A program made the position numbers and the translations under genes. From Pseudotabrizicola sp. (GTDB lineage Bacteria > Pseudomonadota > Alphaproteobacteria > Rhodobacterales > Rhodobacteraceae): a stretch of DNA of 64,000 nucleotides. The stretch spans positions 1 through 64,000 of the forward strand of contig NZ_JAUXOV010000071.1 of assembly GCF_030684215.1 (NCBI RefSeq), given 5' to 3'. Under the pieces are notes generated by a model that was given only the letters and a program-made list of their open reading frames with translations, did not search any database and was not told where the DNA came from. Shown here piece after piece: positions 10,701 to 18,111 of this stretch; within the stretch, counting starts at the first letter, position 1, and each line of letters opens with the position of its first letter.

Positions 10701-13215
10701 GCGGCAGCATCCAACCGGCCACAAGCGATAGCAGCGCCAGCGGTGCAAGCATCGACCGCCGCAGGTTATCGATCATTTTCCAGCGACTTATTGCCGGAAC
10801 GCCGCCCCGGTCGTGGCGATGGCGGCCGAAAATCCATGGCAGAAGTTGCCAATCGCCCCGTGCCCATCGATGCTGGCGGCGGATGTCGACATCGTAGCGC
10901 GCCGGATAATCCTCAACCACTTCGATATCCGAGACGAGTGCGGCCCGCGCAAAGGTTCCCTCGAACAAATCATGGCTCAGAAGCGTATTCTCGGGCACCC
11001 GACCGTCCAGCGCCGCGTCAAACGCGTCCACGTCATAGATGCCCTTGCCGGTGAACGTGCCCTCGCCGAACAGGTCCTGATAGACATCCGACGTCGCCGC
11101 TGCATATGGCTCAATCCCACCGGGGCTGGAGAAAAGCTGCTGATAGATTGATCCGTCCGGCCCGGTGGGCAAAGACGGGCTCACTCTGGGTTGCAATATG
11201 CCATAACCGCCTGTGACAGCGTGCTGTGTGGCGTCAAACCGAGCGCGGTTCATCGGATGCGCAATCTTGCCCACCAACTGTGCGACGGTCCCGCGCAATA
11301 GCCGGGTATCGGCGTCCAGTGTGATGACATAGCGGACATCGCCGGGCAGCGGACTGCTGACCACCGAGTAGCTGGTATCGGTCGCACCGCGCAGCAGGCG
11401 GTTCAACTCGGTCAGCTTTCCGCGCTTGCGTTCCCATCCCATCCAGACGCCCTCGGACGGATTCCACAGACGACGGCGGTGCAGGAAGAAGAAGCGGTCG
11501 CTGCCCTCGCTTGGGTAGCGCGCATTGAGGTGCGCAATTGCATCGGACGCGGCAGTGACAAGCGCGGTATCTTCAGAAGCCACCTCTGTGACAGAGTCCG
11601 GCGCATCCGAGAGCAAGGCATAATGCACGGCCCCACCGGCACTAGACAAATGATGAACCTCAAGCCGCTCAATCTGCTCCGCGATATCGTCGGTATTGCG
11701 CAGCAAGACCGGGACGGCGACCAGAGTGCGCAGATGCAGCGGAATGCCTGTCGACAGATCGAACCCCGGAAGGGGTCTGGGCGACACCGTACGGGTGATG
11801 AGTGTATTGACGATTGCCGTCGCCAAATCCACAGCAAGCCAGAACCCGACCATCGCCAGCGCCAGAACGCCGAGCGGGCCAACCCCCGCAGTCGCCATCT
11901 CCGCCAACGGTGGGATGAAGATCACCACAGCCACCAAAACGATGGCCCCCAGATAGCCGCCCAACCCCCATCTTCCAACCCGGCGAAACAGCGACAGTCG
12001 AGCGGGCGGACGGAACCTGATCGCGGTCTCAAGCTCTCGGCGACCCTCTCCGATCAGCCAGTATCCTGCATCCCGCCGATGCTCGTCTTCACCCTTCCCG
12101 GCAAGGGCAAGGGCAGTGTCGGCCACCTCGCCTTCAGTCAGCGGCGCATTATGTGCAAGAATTTCGATTTCGGTCCGATAGCGGTTGCGCGTGGCAAAAT
12201 CCATCGCGGCATAGGTGGGATTGTCCCGTAACCGTGCATCGACCAGACTCACGTCCTCGAAAAAATCGGCCCAGTCCATCTCTGAAGCAAGACGGATCGA
12301 CGTAACGATGTTGCGCATGGTCACGTTCGACGCGCCAAGCCGAGCCTGAGTGTTGGCAATCACCTCATCAACCGACGTACCCTGGCGGGTCAGACGATCT
12401 TCCAGCCAGCCCAAAAGGGGTGTCTGCAACGGATCAAGGCCCCGAAGCCGCTTGGCGATCTGGCCAGCGACAATTTCCGGCAGCGCTCTCGATTCATAAG
12501 GCGCTACGACCCTTTGCATGACGGATAGCGCGGTTTCTCCGTGCGTCTGCGACGCGCTCAACGCCGCATCGACCATCGCGTCCGCCTGAAGGCGCTTCGA
12601 GTGCCCCTCGACGATCTGTAGCGCAAGACGGCGCATATTCTCGATCAGGACAATACGGAGTGTAATGGCCACGGCCCAGAGTTCGCCGATCATCAGTGGC
12701 TGGACGTGCTGATACGCTTTGACATAGCGTGCCAGGATCGGCCCGGACATCAGGCTGTCGGTATGGGCGACATAGGCCCACGTCAGGCCAAACACCCTCG
12801 GGTAGCCCGCAAACGGCCCCTCGGCGAGCTTCGGTAGCTGACGATAATACCCCGGCGGAAGGTCGTCGTGGATCTGGCGAAGCTGCTGTTCAACCAAGTG
12901 GAAGTTGTCCAGAAGCCACTCAGCCGCCGGGGCAATCACCTGCCCGGACTGCACCGCTTGTGCACAGCTCCGGTAGGCCTGCAGAAGAATGTCGCCATTC
13001 TCCCTTACCCTGCGGCTAAGCGGCTGGACCCGCAGGGCCTTGCCCGTGGTTATCAGCTGGGCTGCCGCCAAGCTTTGCGCGTGATGCTCAAGACGCTCGG
13101 TACCGAAAAGGTCAGACCGGATCGGAGCGCTGTCATCCCAGACGTCGGGAACCGCCTTAAAGCGCACACCCATCGACGCCTGCATGAGGCGGAACTTCCC
13201 TTGCCAATCTGTCAC
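4738..13215 (-). CDS. ndvB: Cyclic beta-(1,2)-glucan synthase
   Basis: A 2825-aa inner-membrane enzyme, the usual size of the Cgs/NdvB/ChvB family (about 2830-2870), which makes periplasmic cyclic beta-1,2-glucans from UDP-glucose for osmotic adaptation and host interaction. In order: an N-terminal helical part (1-410), membrane segments (about 415-475), a GT84 domain with DADTRLL near 632 and RRQHRWARGDWQL near 782, more membrane segments (about 820-985), a glycoamylase-like middle domain (about 1030-1500; NIGLYLLSTVAAHDMGWI, GSMFEYLMPSL) and a long GH94 phosphorylase-like C-terminus with DWNDGMNRVGEGGKGTS near 2508. The start is a GTG whose GTGA overlaps the stop of the mini-ORF upstream. 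No frameshift seen; the gene looks intact although IS remnants lie on both sides of the locus. Confidence 0.95.
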   Translation of the reverse strand: MTDWQGKFRLMQASMGVRFKAVPDVWDDSAPIRSDLFGTERLEHHAQSLAAAQLITTGKALRVQPLSRRVRENGDILLQAYRSCAQAVQSGQVIAPAAEWLLDNFHLVEQQLRQIHDDLPPGYYRQLPKLAEGPFAGYPRVFGLTWAYVAHTDSLMSGPILARYVKAYQHVQPLMIGELWAVAITLRIVLIENMRRLALQIVEGHSKRLQADAMVDAALSASQTHGETALSVMQRVVAPYESRALPEIVAGQIAKRLRGLDPLQTPLLGWLEDRLTRQGTSVDEVIANTQARLGASNVTMRNIVTSIRLASEMDWADFFEDVSLVDARLRDNPTYAAMDFATRNRYRTEIEILAHNAPLTEGEVADTALALAGKGEDEHRRDAGYWLIGEGRRELETAIRFRPPARLSLFRRVGRWGLGGYLGAIVLVAVVIFIPPLAEMATAGVGPLGVLALAMVGFWLAVDLATAIVNTLITRTVSPRPLPGFDLSTGIPLHLRTLVAVPVLLRNTDDIAEQIERLEVHHLSSAGGAVHYALLSDAPDSVTEVASEDTALVTAASDAIAHLNARYPSEGSDRFFFLHRRRLWNPSEGVWMGWERKRGKLTELNRLLRGATDTSYSVVSSPLPGDVRYVITLDADTRLLRGTVAQLVGKIAHPMNRARFDATQHAVTGGYGILQPRVSPSLPTGPDGSIYQQLFSSPGGIEPYAAATSDVYQDLFGEGTFTGKGIYDVDAFDAALDGRVPENTLLSHDLFEGTFARAALVSDIEVVEDYPARYDVDIRRQHRWARGDWQLLPWIFGRHRHDRGGVPAISRWKMIDNLRRSMLAPLALLSLVAGWMLPLPLAALWTALTVSMLALPRLLSLPFDFFPARSGITLSSHFAALRADALTAVGQIAVSLALLANTAATMMDAVLRTAWRLLVSRRYLLEWMTAAKANSHARPTLMQQYLSMLPGLVLGVGACVLAWVLNPEVWPLPLMFGLIWAAAPALARVISLPRLPLPIASLSKVQAQELRLIARRTWRYFETFVTPEENFLPPDNFQETPRPAIATRTSPTNIGLYLLSTVAAHDMGWIGQQTALQRMLDTLQTMQRMPRFRGHLYNWHDTRDLRVLDPAYVSSVDSGNLAGHLIAVAQSCRAWAAQPVREDGAVRQAMGDCAILVRRSLGRDADQLDLIRTLTAIAAAAADPATPLATLTAQMGNAVRLSGDTPSEAKFWTLAMQSTLADHLSDQTGSGDTQLLRDVESLCRSLALEMDFTFLLDPDRKLLSIGFSVATNRLDTNCYDLLASEARLASLFAIAKGDVATRHWFHLGRPTTPIGSAAALISWSGSMFEYLMPSLVMRAPAGSVLEQTTRLVVARQRSYAAGLSIPWGISESSYNARDLEMTYQYSNFGVPGLGLKRGLSENRVIAPYATALAAMIDPVAAAQNYAVLADIGAEGRYGFYEAVDFTPSRLQSGETRSIVRSFMAHHQGMTITAIANILQNGRLRDRFHAEPMIQGAELLLQERVPRDVASAPPRATEVLVAPVENHDTPAVRAYESPATDAPTAHLLSNGNYGVMLTATGEGFSRWRDMAITRWRPEAAQAAHGSFLFLRDTASGEVWSAGVQPTRAKTDSHRAVFCEHHAAFTHHMPQLTTLTEVVVSAEDDAEARRVTLTNSGRRAREIDVTSYAELVLAPPAADQAHPAFSKMFVVTDFLPELGVVIATRRRRSPSDPEVWAAHIAVVEGEDTAPIQIETDRAKFIGRGHDIASAAMMDQPLSGTTGTVLDPIFSIRRRISIPAGGTTRVTFWTMVADTPDALLDLVDRHRDPSAFARAATLAWTQAQVQLRHLGITHADAADFQTLGGMLIRNDARLRASPAQIIAGAAPQSALWALSISGDLPIVLLRIDDSADISVLHQAISAHEYWQMHQHAVDLVVLNDRTSSYVQDLQIAIDSAVRAARSRPRAIGIHAPVNGTIHALRADLLNPGAREHLVSVARAVLVASRGDLASQLSRLSPLPVPVPVPMAASLTAPSPSSPPPELPQLEFFNGIGGFGLDGREYVTILQGGRTTPAPWINVVANPSFGFQVSAEGNGHVWSENSRENQITPWSNDPVTDPSGEAIYLHDLESGQVWTPTALPIRGPDTYIARHGFGYSRFQHNAHDIAADMTQFVPLDAPAKITRLHLRNNGTTTRTLAVTAYAEWVLGTSRGASAPYILTRIDPATGAILAQNTFSTAFPGRVAFADFGAGVSSLTADRAEFIGTGGSHAAPAGIHNAPLSGKTGPALDPCAALQRRVTLRPGETVSLTFLIGQTDSDTTASALIQRLRLVDSDDLLSAVKDHWSGLLGSVQIRSPDRAMDILLNGWLMYQTLACRIWARAGFYQASGAYGFRDQLQDGMALTFARPEMTRAHLLRAAARQFPEGDVQHWWLPHSGQGVRTRISDDRVWLGYGVTRYIAVSGDTSILNEEVPFLQGPQVPPGAHDDFFQPQVSEDTASLFEHCARGLDQAIALTGQNGMPLIGTGDWNDGMNRVGEGGKGTSVWLGWLLIATIDLMAPLADARDPGRAKRWRTHARSVLDAIEKDGWDGEWYRRGTFDDGTLLGSASSDECRIDSIAQSWAVLSGAADPVRARTAMASMTTHLIRPDPGLALLFAPPFDRTPLDPGYIKGYPPGLRENGGQYSHAAMWAILAHAKLGDGDAAHELFAMLNPINHALTRPDADRYKVEPYVVAADVYSTPPHTGRGGWTWYTGSAGWMYRAGIEGIVGLTRNGGTLCLNPSLPKFWPELTVNITLDAAHYAVSIHNPDGCGAGIRSADLNGTELTVAENGLIIALQDGKHRLNIVLGRRDA

Positions 13216-13406
13216 TTAGCGGGTGTCTTGATCTCGGAATCCGTGACAGCAAAGACTTGGGTGTCTGCGATACCCGGCGTTGTGTCGTCACGGCGTTTGA
13301 GCGTGCGGACCGACCCTTCGCGGGCTGCAATACGGTCGTCGCCCCAGTCAGCACGAATGCGGCGGGTCATCACCGCCCATTTGCTTTCGATCTGATCCCA
13401 TTTCAT
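13212..13406 (-). CDS. CsbD-like small protein, coupled to ndvB
   Basis: A 64-aa hydrophilic protein with a good ribosome site (AAAGGA) before its ATG. The N-terminus MKWDQIESKWAVMTRRIRA resembles the start of CsbD-family stress proteins (typically NWDxIEGxW), but the rest (RTLKRRDDTTPGIADTQ) does not follow the family. Its TGA overlaps the GTG start of the glucan synthase by three bases, so ribosomes finishing here could begin ndvB. It may act mainly as a translation leader or as a small cytoplasmic partner; the function is unknown. Confidence 0.65.
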   Translation of the reverse strand: MKWDQIESKWAVMTRRIRADWGDDRIAAREGSVRTLKRRDDTTPGIADTQVFAVTDSEIKTPAK

Positions 13407-13601
13407 GGCTTCTATCCTTTCAGGTCATGGCAGTGCCCACGTCTTGACGTCGCTCGAGACTGAACGCCCCACGCTGTCATCAGGTTCCGTCTTCGAAGCG
13501 CCGTCTTTGTAAAGGCCAGCAGGTGAGAAATCCTGATCGGGCTTCACTCGTTTCGTGTCATTCCCACACTTTCGGCGATGCATTCTTGCAGGCCGAAAAA
13601 T

Positions 13602-14537
13602 TCACGAATCCAATACTGTCTTGCTATAGTGAGAGTGTAGCACGACTCGTCGCTGCGGGGTAGGTGAATGCGATCCGGCATATTCGGCGACAGCATTTTC
13701 TTGCCGGGTCACATCTTGGCGCGCCAGTGACGCGGCAAGCAGCCCGTCGTGGTTGCCGCAATCATGGCGGGTTCCACTGAACCTGAACGCGACGACGGGA
13801 ATGGCGCGACCAGAAATCGCGATGGCATCGGTCAGTTGAACCTCGCCGCCCTTTCCGCTTGGGGTATTGTCCAACACATCGAAAATCAGCGGATCAAGGA
13901 TGTATCGGCCGACCGCCGCATAGGATGACGGCGCGGTTCCGGGCGCCGGTTTTTCGACCATTCCAGACACTGGCAGACACCTGTCCCTGGGCAATCCGCC
14001 CAGCCGAAAGATACCGTATTGCGACGTTTCCTCAGCCTTAACTTGCATCGCGGCGACCATGTGACCGGACGCGTACTGCGACGACATTTCGGAAAGACAG
14101 TTGGGGCCCATGACAATGTCATCGGGAAGCAGCACCGCAAAGGGACCGGGCAGTGTGACGTCCCTACAGCAAAGGACAGCATGCCCCAACCCGAGCGGGC
14201 GGTCCTGAAAAACGTACATAATTTGCGGGCCAGTCTTGATTTTCGGGCCGATCGTGATTTGCGGGCCAGTCTTTTGTGCAGCACTGGATGACTCGTCATG
14301 CCCTGCGGTTTGGAGATTTTTACTGGCCAGGTAGGCCTGAATCGCAACCTTTGCAGTGCTGATTACGACTACAATCCGCTCTGCACCCAGGCCGATGGCT
14401 TCCTCGATGGCGAAGTCCAGCACCACGCGGTCGTAGACCGGCAAAAGCTCTTTTGCCGTCACTTTGGTCGCAGGCAACAGGCGGGTACCAAGACCCGCGG
14501 CTGGAATGATGACAGTCCTGATAGATGTGTCCGACAT
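13602..14537 (-). CDS. galU: UTP-glucose-1-phosphate uridylyltransferase
   Basis: A 311-aa nucleotidyltransferase that makes UDP-glucose from UTP and glucose-1-phosphate. The family signature is present at the N-terminus as PAAGLGTRLLPATKVTAKELLP, with DFAIEEAIGLG, PLGLGHAV, LLPDDI, VEKP and GTRHDCGN in the expected order. It is slightly divergent (KVTAKELLP for the usual KAMPKEMLP; GTRHDCG for GKRFDCG). Around residues 88-106 a hexapeptide repeat (TGPQIT, IGPKIK, TGPQIM) replaces the normal variable loop and comes from an 18-bp tandem repeat. The start was set at the MSDTSIRT methionine, where the family begins. UDP-glucose is the donor for the glucan synthase 400 bp downstream on the same strand. 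Confidence 0.9.
   Translation of the reverse strand: MSDTSIRTVIIPAAGLGTRLLPATKVTAKELLPVYDRVVLDFAIEEAIGLGAERIVVVISTAKVAIQAYLASKNLQTAGHDESSSAAQKTGPQITIGPKIKTGPQIMYVFQDRPLGLGHAVLCCRDVTLPGPFAVLLPDDIVMGPNCLSEMSSQYASGHMVAAMQVKAEETSQYGIFRLGGLPRDRCLPVSGMVEKPAPGTAPSSYAAVGRYILDPLIFDVLDNTPSGKGGEVQLTDAIAISGRAIPVVAFRFSGTRHDCGNHDGLLAASLARQDVTRQENAVAEYAGSHSPTPQRRVVLHSHYSKTVLDS
14221..14274. repeat. Three 18-bp tandem repeats inside galU
   Basis: The units are atttgcgggccagtcttg, attttcgggccgatcgtg and atttgcgggccagtcttt. The outer two differ at the last base only and the middle one is diverged. The array stays in frame and encodes three six-residue units. Confidence 0.9.
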
Positions 14538-14604
14538 GCCTGACTCCAGTGTTTGAATGTGTTCGCACTGACAAACACGACTGGTGCCCAGAAGGTTCCC
14601 TTGT

Positions 14605-14842
14605 GGGGCGCACTGTTGCACAAATCAGCTTATGGCCGAGCGTCCCCCTCCCCTGCATAACCCCCCCTCACAGCTTCTGTGACAGGTATGCCAAGCGCGG
14701 CGACGCGGACCAGGAACTGTCCGTCCTGACGATCAAAGTCCCTAGCGCTCAGGCGACGGCCCGGCAGTTTAACACAGTGCATCTTCGTTTCGACGCAGCT
14801 TCGGCAGTGATACGACACTGGATTCGCGAGATGAATCCCTGA
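14605..14842 (-). pseudogene. Remnant of IS5-family transposase 3' end
   Basis: The minus-strand translation contains VETKMHCVKLPGRRLSARDFD followed by FLVRVAALGIPVTEAV, which I recognise as the C-terminal tail of IS5-type transposases common in Rhodobacteraceae. The residues normally between RVA and ALGIPVTE are partly missing. The motif cactgttgcacaaatc at 14611-14626 resembles the terminal repeat of such elements. The rest of the element is gone. It lies 68 bp upstream of galU, so it now forms part of that gene's leader or promoter region. Confidence 0.6.
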
Positions 14843-15001
14843 TGGAAACAGTGCAACAGTGGCCTGCCCCATGGTCACGACCCAAGTCTTTCGGCCCTGA
14901 CCGTATACCCGATCGGTAGAGCAACAAGTGTGTTTACGCTTGTGCAATTACCGCGACGCAGCCTTGAGCAACCAGGCGGATGCCCCAACTGAATTTCAGA
15001 G

Positions 15002-15481
15002 TTGACGACCGATCCATCTCAGAATAGTAATCCACTTGGATGTTATTTGGATGATTTAATGCCAGCCCTACAAAAGACAACAGCCGAACCCCGCCCCAAT
15101 GACAGTGAAAAGGTCACGATCAACCTTGGTCACATCGAGGCTGGGCAGATCGAGCTGCTGGTTCTGGAGGGGTTCTACGCCAACCGGTCGGACTTTATTC
15201 GAACGGCGATCCGCAACTTGATCGACAAGCATGCTGTCGCAGTCGAACAGGCAATGGCGCGGCGGCGCGTGGTGCTTGGCTTGCACCGCTTTACGAAGTC
15301 GGAACTTGAGGCTCTGCTATCAAGGGGCGAAGCGCTGGAAATCAGAGTGCTTGGCCTCGCAGTGATAGAGCCAGACGTCCCTGTCGATCTTGCCCGTGCC
15401 ACCATTCTTTCGGTGTCGGTCTTGGGTGCGTTTCAGTGCAGTGCCGCTGTGAAGTCGGCGCTTTCAGATCGAATGTCCTGA
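15002..15481 (+). CDS. Ribbon-helix-helix (CopG/MetJ-like) regulator
   Basis: A protein of up to 159 aa. The core around residues 37-80 (EKVTINLGHIEAGQIELL, then FYANRSDFIRTAIRNLID) has the beta-strand plus two-helix pattern of ribbon-helix-helix DNA-binding proteins, here with a long C-terminal extension of unknown role. The start is uncertain: the longest frame begins at TTG 15002, while the first ATG is at 15059 and lacks a clear ribosome site. It lies 24 bp ahead of the esterase gene and probably shares its transcript, so local regulation of that gene is plausible but unproven. Confidence 0.75.
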   Translation: MTTDPSQNSNPLGCYLDDLMPALQKTTAEPRPNDSEKVTINLGHIEAGQIELLVLEGFYANRSDFIRTAIRNLIDKHAVAVEQAMARRRVVLGLHRFTKSELEALLSRGEALEIRVLGLAVIEPDVPVDLARATILSVSVLGAFQCSAAVKSALSDRMS

Positions 15482-15504
15482 CCCCTTATTCTGGAAAGAC
15501 CGCA

Positions 15505-16683
15505 ATGAACCGCAAATTCCTGGCTGGCATGGCCGAGGCAACGGCGTTGACGCGCGCTGGTAAATTGACCGACGCGACTGAAGTACTGCAACGCATGCTG
15601 CAAGGCAGCACCGACGAACATCACGGGTCCGTGGAAGATGCTACGGCAGACGGCGATATCATCGACGGTGTCTTTACTGTTGCGGCCGACCCCCTCCGGG
15701 AGCCCGCCGGGAAAGGCACCGCACCCAAACCTGATCAAGGTGCAGCCACCCCAAAGCCGCGCAAACCGCTTGGTGCGACCTTGCGTGACATTTCGCGTGG
15801 CGGAATGCCGGATACGGGCCACCGAACAGCGCGACCGCTTGGGAAGGATGCTAATTTTACCCTGCATAGGCACAACAGTGCGGCAGGTTCGCGTGATTTC
15901 ATGGTGTTCTTGCCCCACCCAATGCCGACGACTCCTTGCCCGGTTGTTGTGATGCTGCACGGTTGCACCCAATCGCCACAGGACTTTGCTGACGGCACCC
16001 AGATGAACGCGCTTGCCCATTCTGAGGGGGTAATCGTCGTATATCCGGCCCAGCCAGTCGGGGCGAATATGAACAAATGCTGGAACTGGTTCCGGCCAGA
16101 AGATCAGCAGCGCGAGACTGGCGAGTTGGCCATTGTTGCGGCAATCACCCGCGACGTGCTTTTGGCCCAAAATGCAGATCCGGCTCGGGTGTATGTGGCA
16201 GGTTTGTCGGCTGGCGGGGCGGCGGCGGTTTTGCTGGCCCAGGCTTACCCCGATCTGTTTGCGGCTGTTGGCGTTCATTCCGGCCTCGCAGCGGGTGCTG
16301 CAACGGATATGCCGCAAGCCTTTGCGGCCATGCGCAATGGCGCGTCAGGAACAGTGACGCAACACAAAATCCCGACAATTGTGTTCCACGGAACGGCCGA
16401 TACCACGGTCCATATCGACAATGCCCATGCAGTGGTCGAACAGGCGCAACGCGGTCTGGGGGGCAAGCGCAGCACCACCAAATCCACTCCGGCCAACGGC
16501 AGGTCATATGATCGAACCATCCTGAAGTCAGCCGAAGGCACAACCCTGGGCGAAGTATGGCTGATCCATGGGGCGGGCCATGCCTGGGCGGGGGGTAGCA
16601 CGGCAGGCAGCTTTACCGACCCCAAAGGTCCCGATGCCAGCGCTGAAATGCTGCGCTTTTTTGCGCAACATCGCCGCGACTGA
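15505..16683 (+). CDS. PHB depolymerase family esterase
   Basis: A 392-aa alpha/beta hydrolase of the type 1 PHB depolymerase (esterase PHB) family. After a low-complexity N-terminal 110 residues beginning MNRKFLAGMAEATALTRAGK come VVMLHGCTQSPQDFADGTQM (oxyanion region), WNWF, the nucleophile elbow AGLSAGGAAA, the Asp region FHGTADTTV and the His motif GAGHAWAGGS. These give the Ser-Asp-His triad. No signal peptide is evident, so an intracellular or non-classically exported short-chain polyhydroxyalkanoate or carboxylester hydrolase is likely. The ATG at 15505 follows GGAAAG. The substrate cannot be told from sequence. Confidence 0.88.
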   Translation: MNRKFLAGMAEATALTRAGKLTDATEVLQRMLQGSTDEHHGSVEDATADGDIIDGVFTVAADPLREPAGKGTAPKPDQGAATPKPRKPLGATLRDISRGGMPDTGHRTARPLGKDANFTLHRHNSAAGSRDFMVFLPHPMPTTPCPVVVMLHGCTQSPQDFADGTQMNALAHSEGVIVVYPAQPVGANMNKCWNWFRPEDQQRETGELAIVAAITRDVLLAQNADPARVYVAGLSAGGAAAVLLAQAYPDLFAAVGVHSGLAAGAATDMPQAFAAMRNGASGTVTQHKIPTIVFHGTADTTVHIDNAHAVVEQAQRGLGGKRSTTKSTPANGRSYDRTILKSAEGTTLGEVWLIHGAGHAWAGGSTAGSFTDPKGPDASAEMLRFFAQHRRD

Positions 16684-16773
16684 CCGACCGACATTCCGGC
16701 CAGAACGCCAGATTCAACAGCGCGAGGCCAGATTGGTGCGCTGAGGGGATGGAACCGTTCGGGAGGTCACGAG

Positions 16774-16801
16774 TTGAGTGCTTATGAAACCAGCCTTTAA
16801 A
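16774..16801 (+). promoter_or_regulatory. Candidate sigma-70 promoter for the 24-aa gene
   Basis: TTGAGT at 16774-16779 and TTTAAA at 16796-16801 are 16 bp apart and lie 25 bp upstream of the ATG at 16827. Both boxes match the consensus only moderately. Confidence 0.3.
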
Positions 16802-16826
16802 AGGGCGCGTACACTCAAGGATTACC

Positions 16827-16901
16827 ATGAACAGCATCATCTACCTAGTCGGCCTTGTTGTCGTCGTCCTCGCCGTTCTTTCCCTTTTCGGTCTGCGTTG
16901 A
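16827..16901 (+). CDS. 24-aa hydrophobic mini-protein
   Basis: A reading frame of 24 codons starting at ATG 16827, with AAGGA seven bases upstream. It encodes MNSIIYLVGLVVVVLAVL followed by a short SLFGLR tail: one membrane helix with a basic C-terminus. Similar single-helix mini-proteins starting MNSxIYxVGLxVVV are, to my memory, common in Rhodobacteraceae and are usually annotated as hypothetical. The next gene begins 22 bp after its stop with its own AAGGA site, so the two membrane proteins are likely co-expressed. The function is unknown. Confidence 0.7.
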   Translation: MNSIIYLVGLVVVVLAVLSLFGLR

Positions 16902-16922
16902 TCGCACAAGAAGGATCAGAAG

Positions 16923-17942
16923 ATGGAAAGAACTGAACAGATGACCCAAGCCTCGGCACCGTCAAAGTCGCTTGAAGGGTCTTATATCGACTGGGCTGCC
17001 ATTTTCGGCGGCGGCGTAGTCGCAGTGGCCGTCGGGTCGGTGTTTGCGGGCTTTGGCGCCGTGCTGGGACTGTCAACAATTTCTGCAGAACCGGGCAAAG
17101 GCAGCTTCAGCTTTATGCTGGTGATCAGTGCCCTCTGGATCATTGCAACTTTGGTCAGCAGCTATGCGGCTGGTGGCTATATCGCAGGACGGATGCGTCG
17201 GCGGGTCGACAGTGTAGGTGCAGACGAAGTCACCGTGCGCGACGGGATCAACGGGCTTGTGGTCTGGGGATTAGGGATCGTTGCTTCGTTATTCTTGTTG
17301 GGAGCGGCGGTGTCAACAACGGTTTCCGCCGTCGGATCCGCCGCCACGACGGTGGGTGCTGTCGCCGGTGACGTTGCAACAGCAACCGGATCAGTGGTTG
17401 GTGGCGTTGCCGAAGGGGCAGTCTCTGCCGCCGGTGCGATGGTTCCCGAACAAGCCGTGCAAAACCCGATGGCTTATGTCAGCGACACCTTGCTGCGCCC
17501 GGCTCAGGCGACTGCTGGCACCAACGCACCTGAAACGGTCGCACGCGAAACAGCGTCAATCATGGGAAACATTGCTCTGACGGGTGAGGTTTCAGATGCC
17601 GAACGCAGTTATCTGATCAGTGCTGTGGTCGCAAACACTTCTGTTTCGCAGCCAGAGGCCACGACCCGCGTCGACAACGCCATCGCCACTGCACAGAAGA
17701 CCCGCGCCGATGCGATCCAGACCGCAGAAACGGCCAAGGCCGAAGCCGACCGTTTGGTCGAAGACGCCAGGCAAGCAGCTATTGACGCGGCAGAAGTTGC
17801 CCGCGTCAGTGCAATCCTGACGGCTTTCATTCTGGCCGCCGCTGCAATGGTTGCCGCCGCTGCCGCCTACGTTGGAGCCGTGCGTGGAGGTCGCCACCGC
17901 GACGAAGGCCGCATCTTTGGCGGCTTTGCATACCGAGGGTAA
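16923..17942 (+). CDS. Multi-pass membrane protein of unknown function
   Basis: A 339-aa protein with an N-terminal membrane hairpin (FGGGVVAVAVGSVFAGFGA, then a second helix and YAAGGYIAGRMRRRVD), a third helix (VVWGLGIVASLFLLGAAV), a long Ala/Val/Thr-rich region, an alpha-helical charged stretch (TAQKTRADAIQTAETAKAEA, about 260-295) that may form a coiled coil, and a last helix (ILTAFILAAAAMVAAAAAY). The first part resembles YrzE/TIGR04086-type membrane proteins, but only loosely. A ribosome site AAGGA precedes ATG 16923. It ends at a strong hairpin. I cannot assign a function. Confidence 0.8.
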   Translation: MERTEQMTQASAPSKSLEGSYIDWAAIFGGGVVAVAVGSVFAGFGAVLGLSTISAEPGKGSFSFMLVISALWIIATLVSSYAAGGYIAGRMRRRVDSVGADEVTVRDGINGLVVWGLGIVASLFLLGAAVSTTVSAVGSAATTVGAVAGDVATATGSVVGGVAEGAVSAAGAMVPEQAVQNPMAYVSDTLLRPAQATAGTNAPETVARETASIMGNIALTGEVSDAERSYLISAVVANTSVSQPEATTRVDNAIATAQKTRADAIQTAETAKAEADRLVEDARQAAIDAAEVARVSAILTAFILAAAAMVAAAAAYVGAVRGGRHRDEGRIFGGFAYRG

Positions 17943-17960
17943 CTCTTGCTTTTTCCGAGC

Positions 17961-17992
17961 AATTTGGCCGCTGCGCAAGCAGCGGCCAAATT
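17961..17992 (+). terminator. Perfect 14-bp stem hairpin after the membrane gene
   Basis: aatttggccgctgc, a four-base loop gcaa, and gcagcggccaaatt form a perfect stem 18 bp after the stop codon. The following ttgtttg is only weakly T-rich. Confidence 0.75.
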
Positions 17993-18111
17993 GTTTGAAA
18001 TGCTTTGTGGCACCAAGCCAGGCGGATGAAACGATGAAGCCGTCACGGTTCCCGGCGCGATGCTCCCTCTCGTGCATGCAAACATGCACTGCCGGGCAAT
18101 GGGTCACCGAA

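Noticed and set aside
13570-13598. Hairpin tttcggc/gccgaaa downstream of galU
   Set aside because: Seven-bp stem with a 15-base loop and no T-run; too weak to call a terminator between galU and ndvB.
16751-16775. GGAAC with AGTT 16 bp later, resembling an EcfG stress promoter
   Set aside because: Rhodobacterales generally lack the EcfG system as far as I know, and the -10 match is short, so a sigma-70 reading is simpler.
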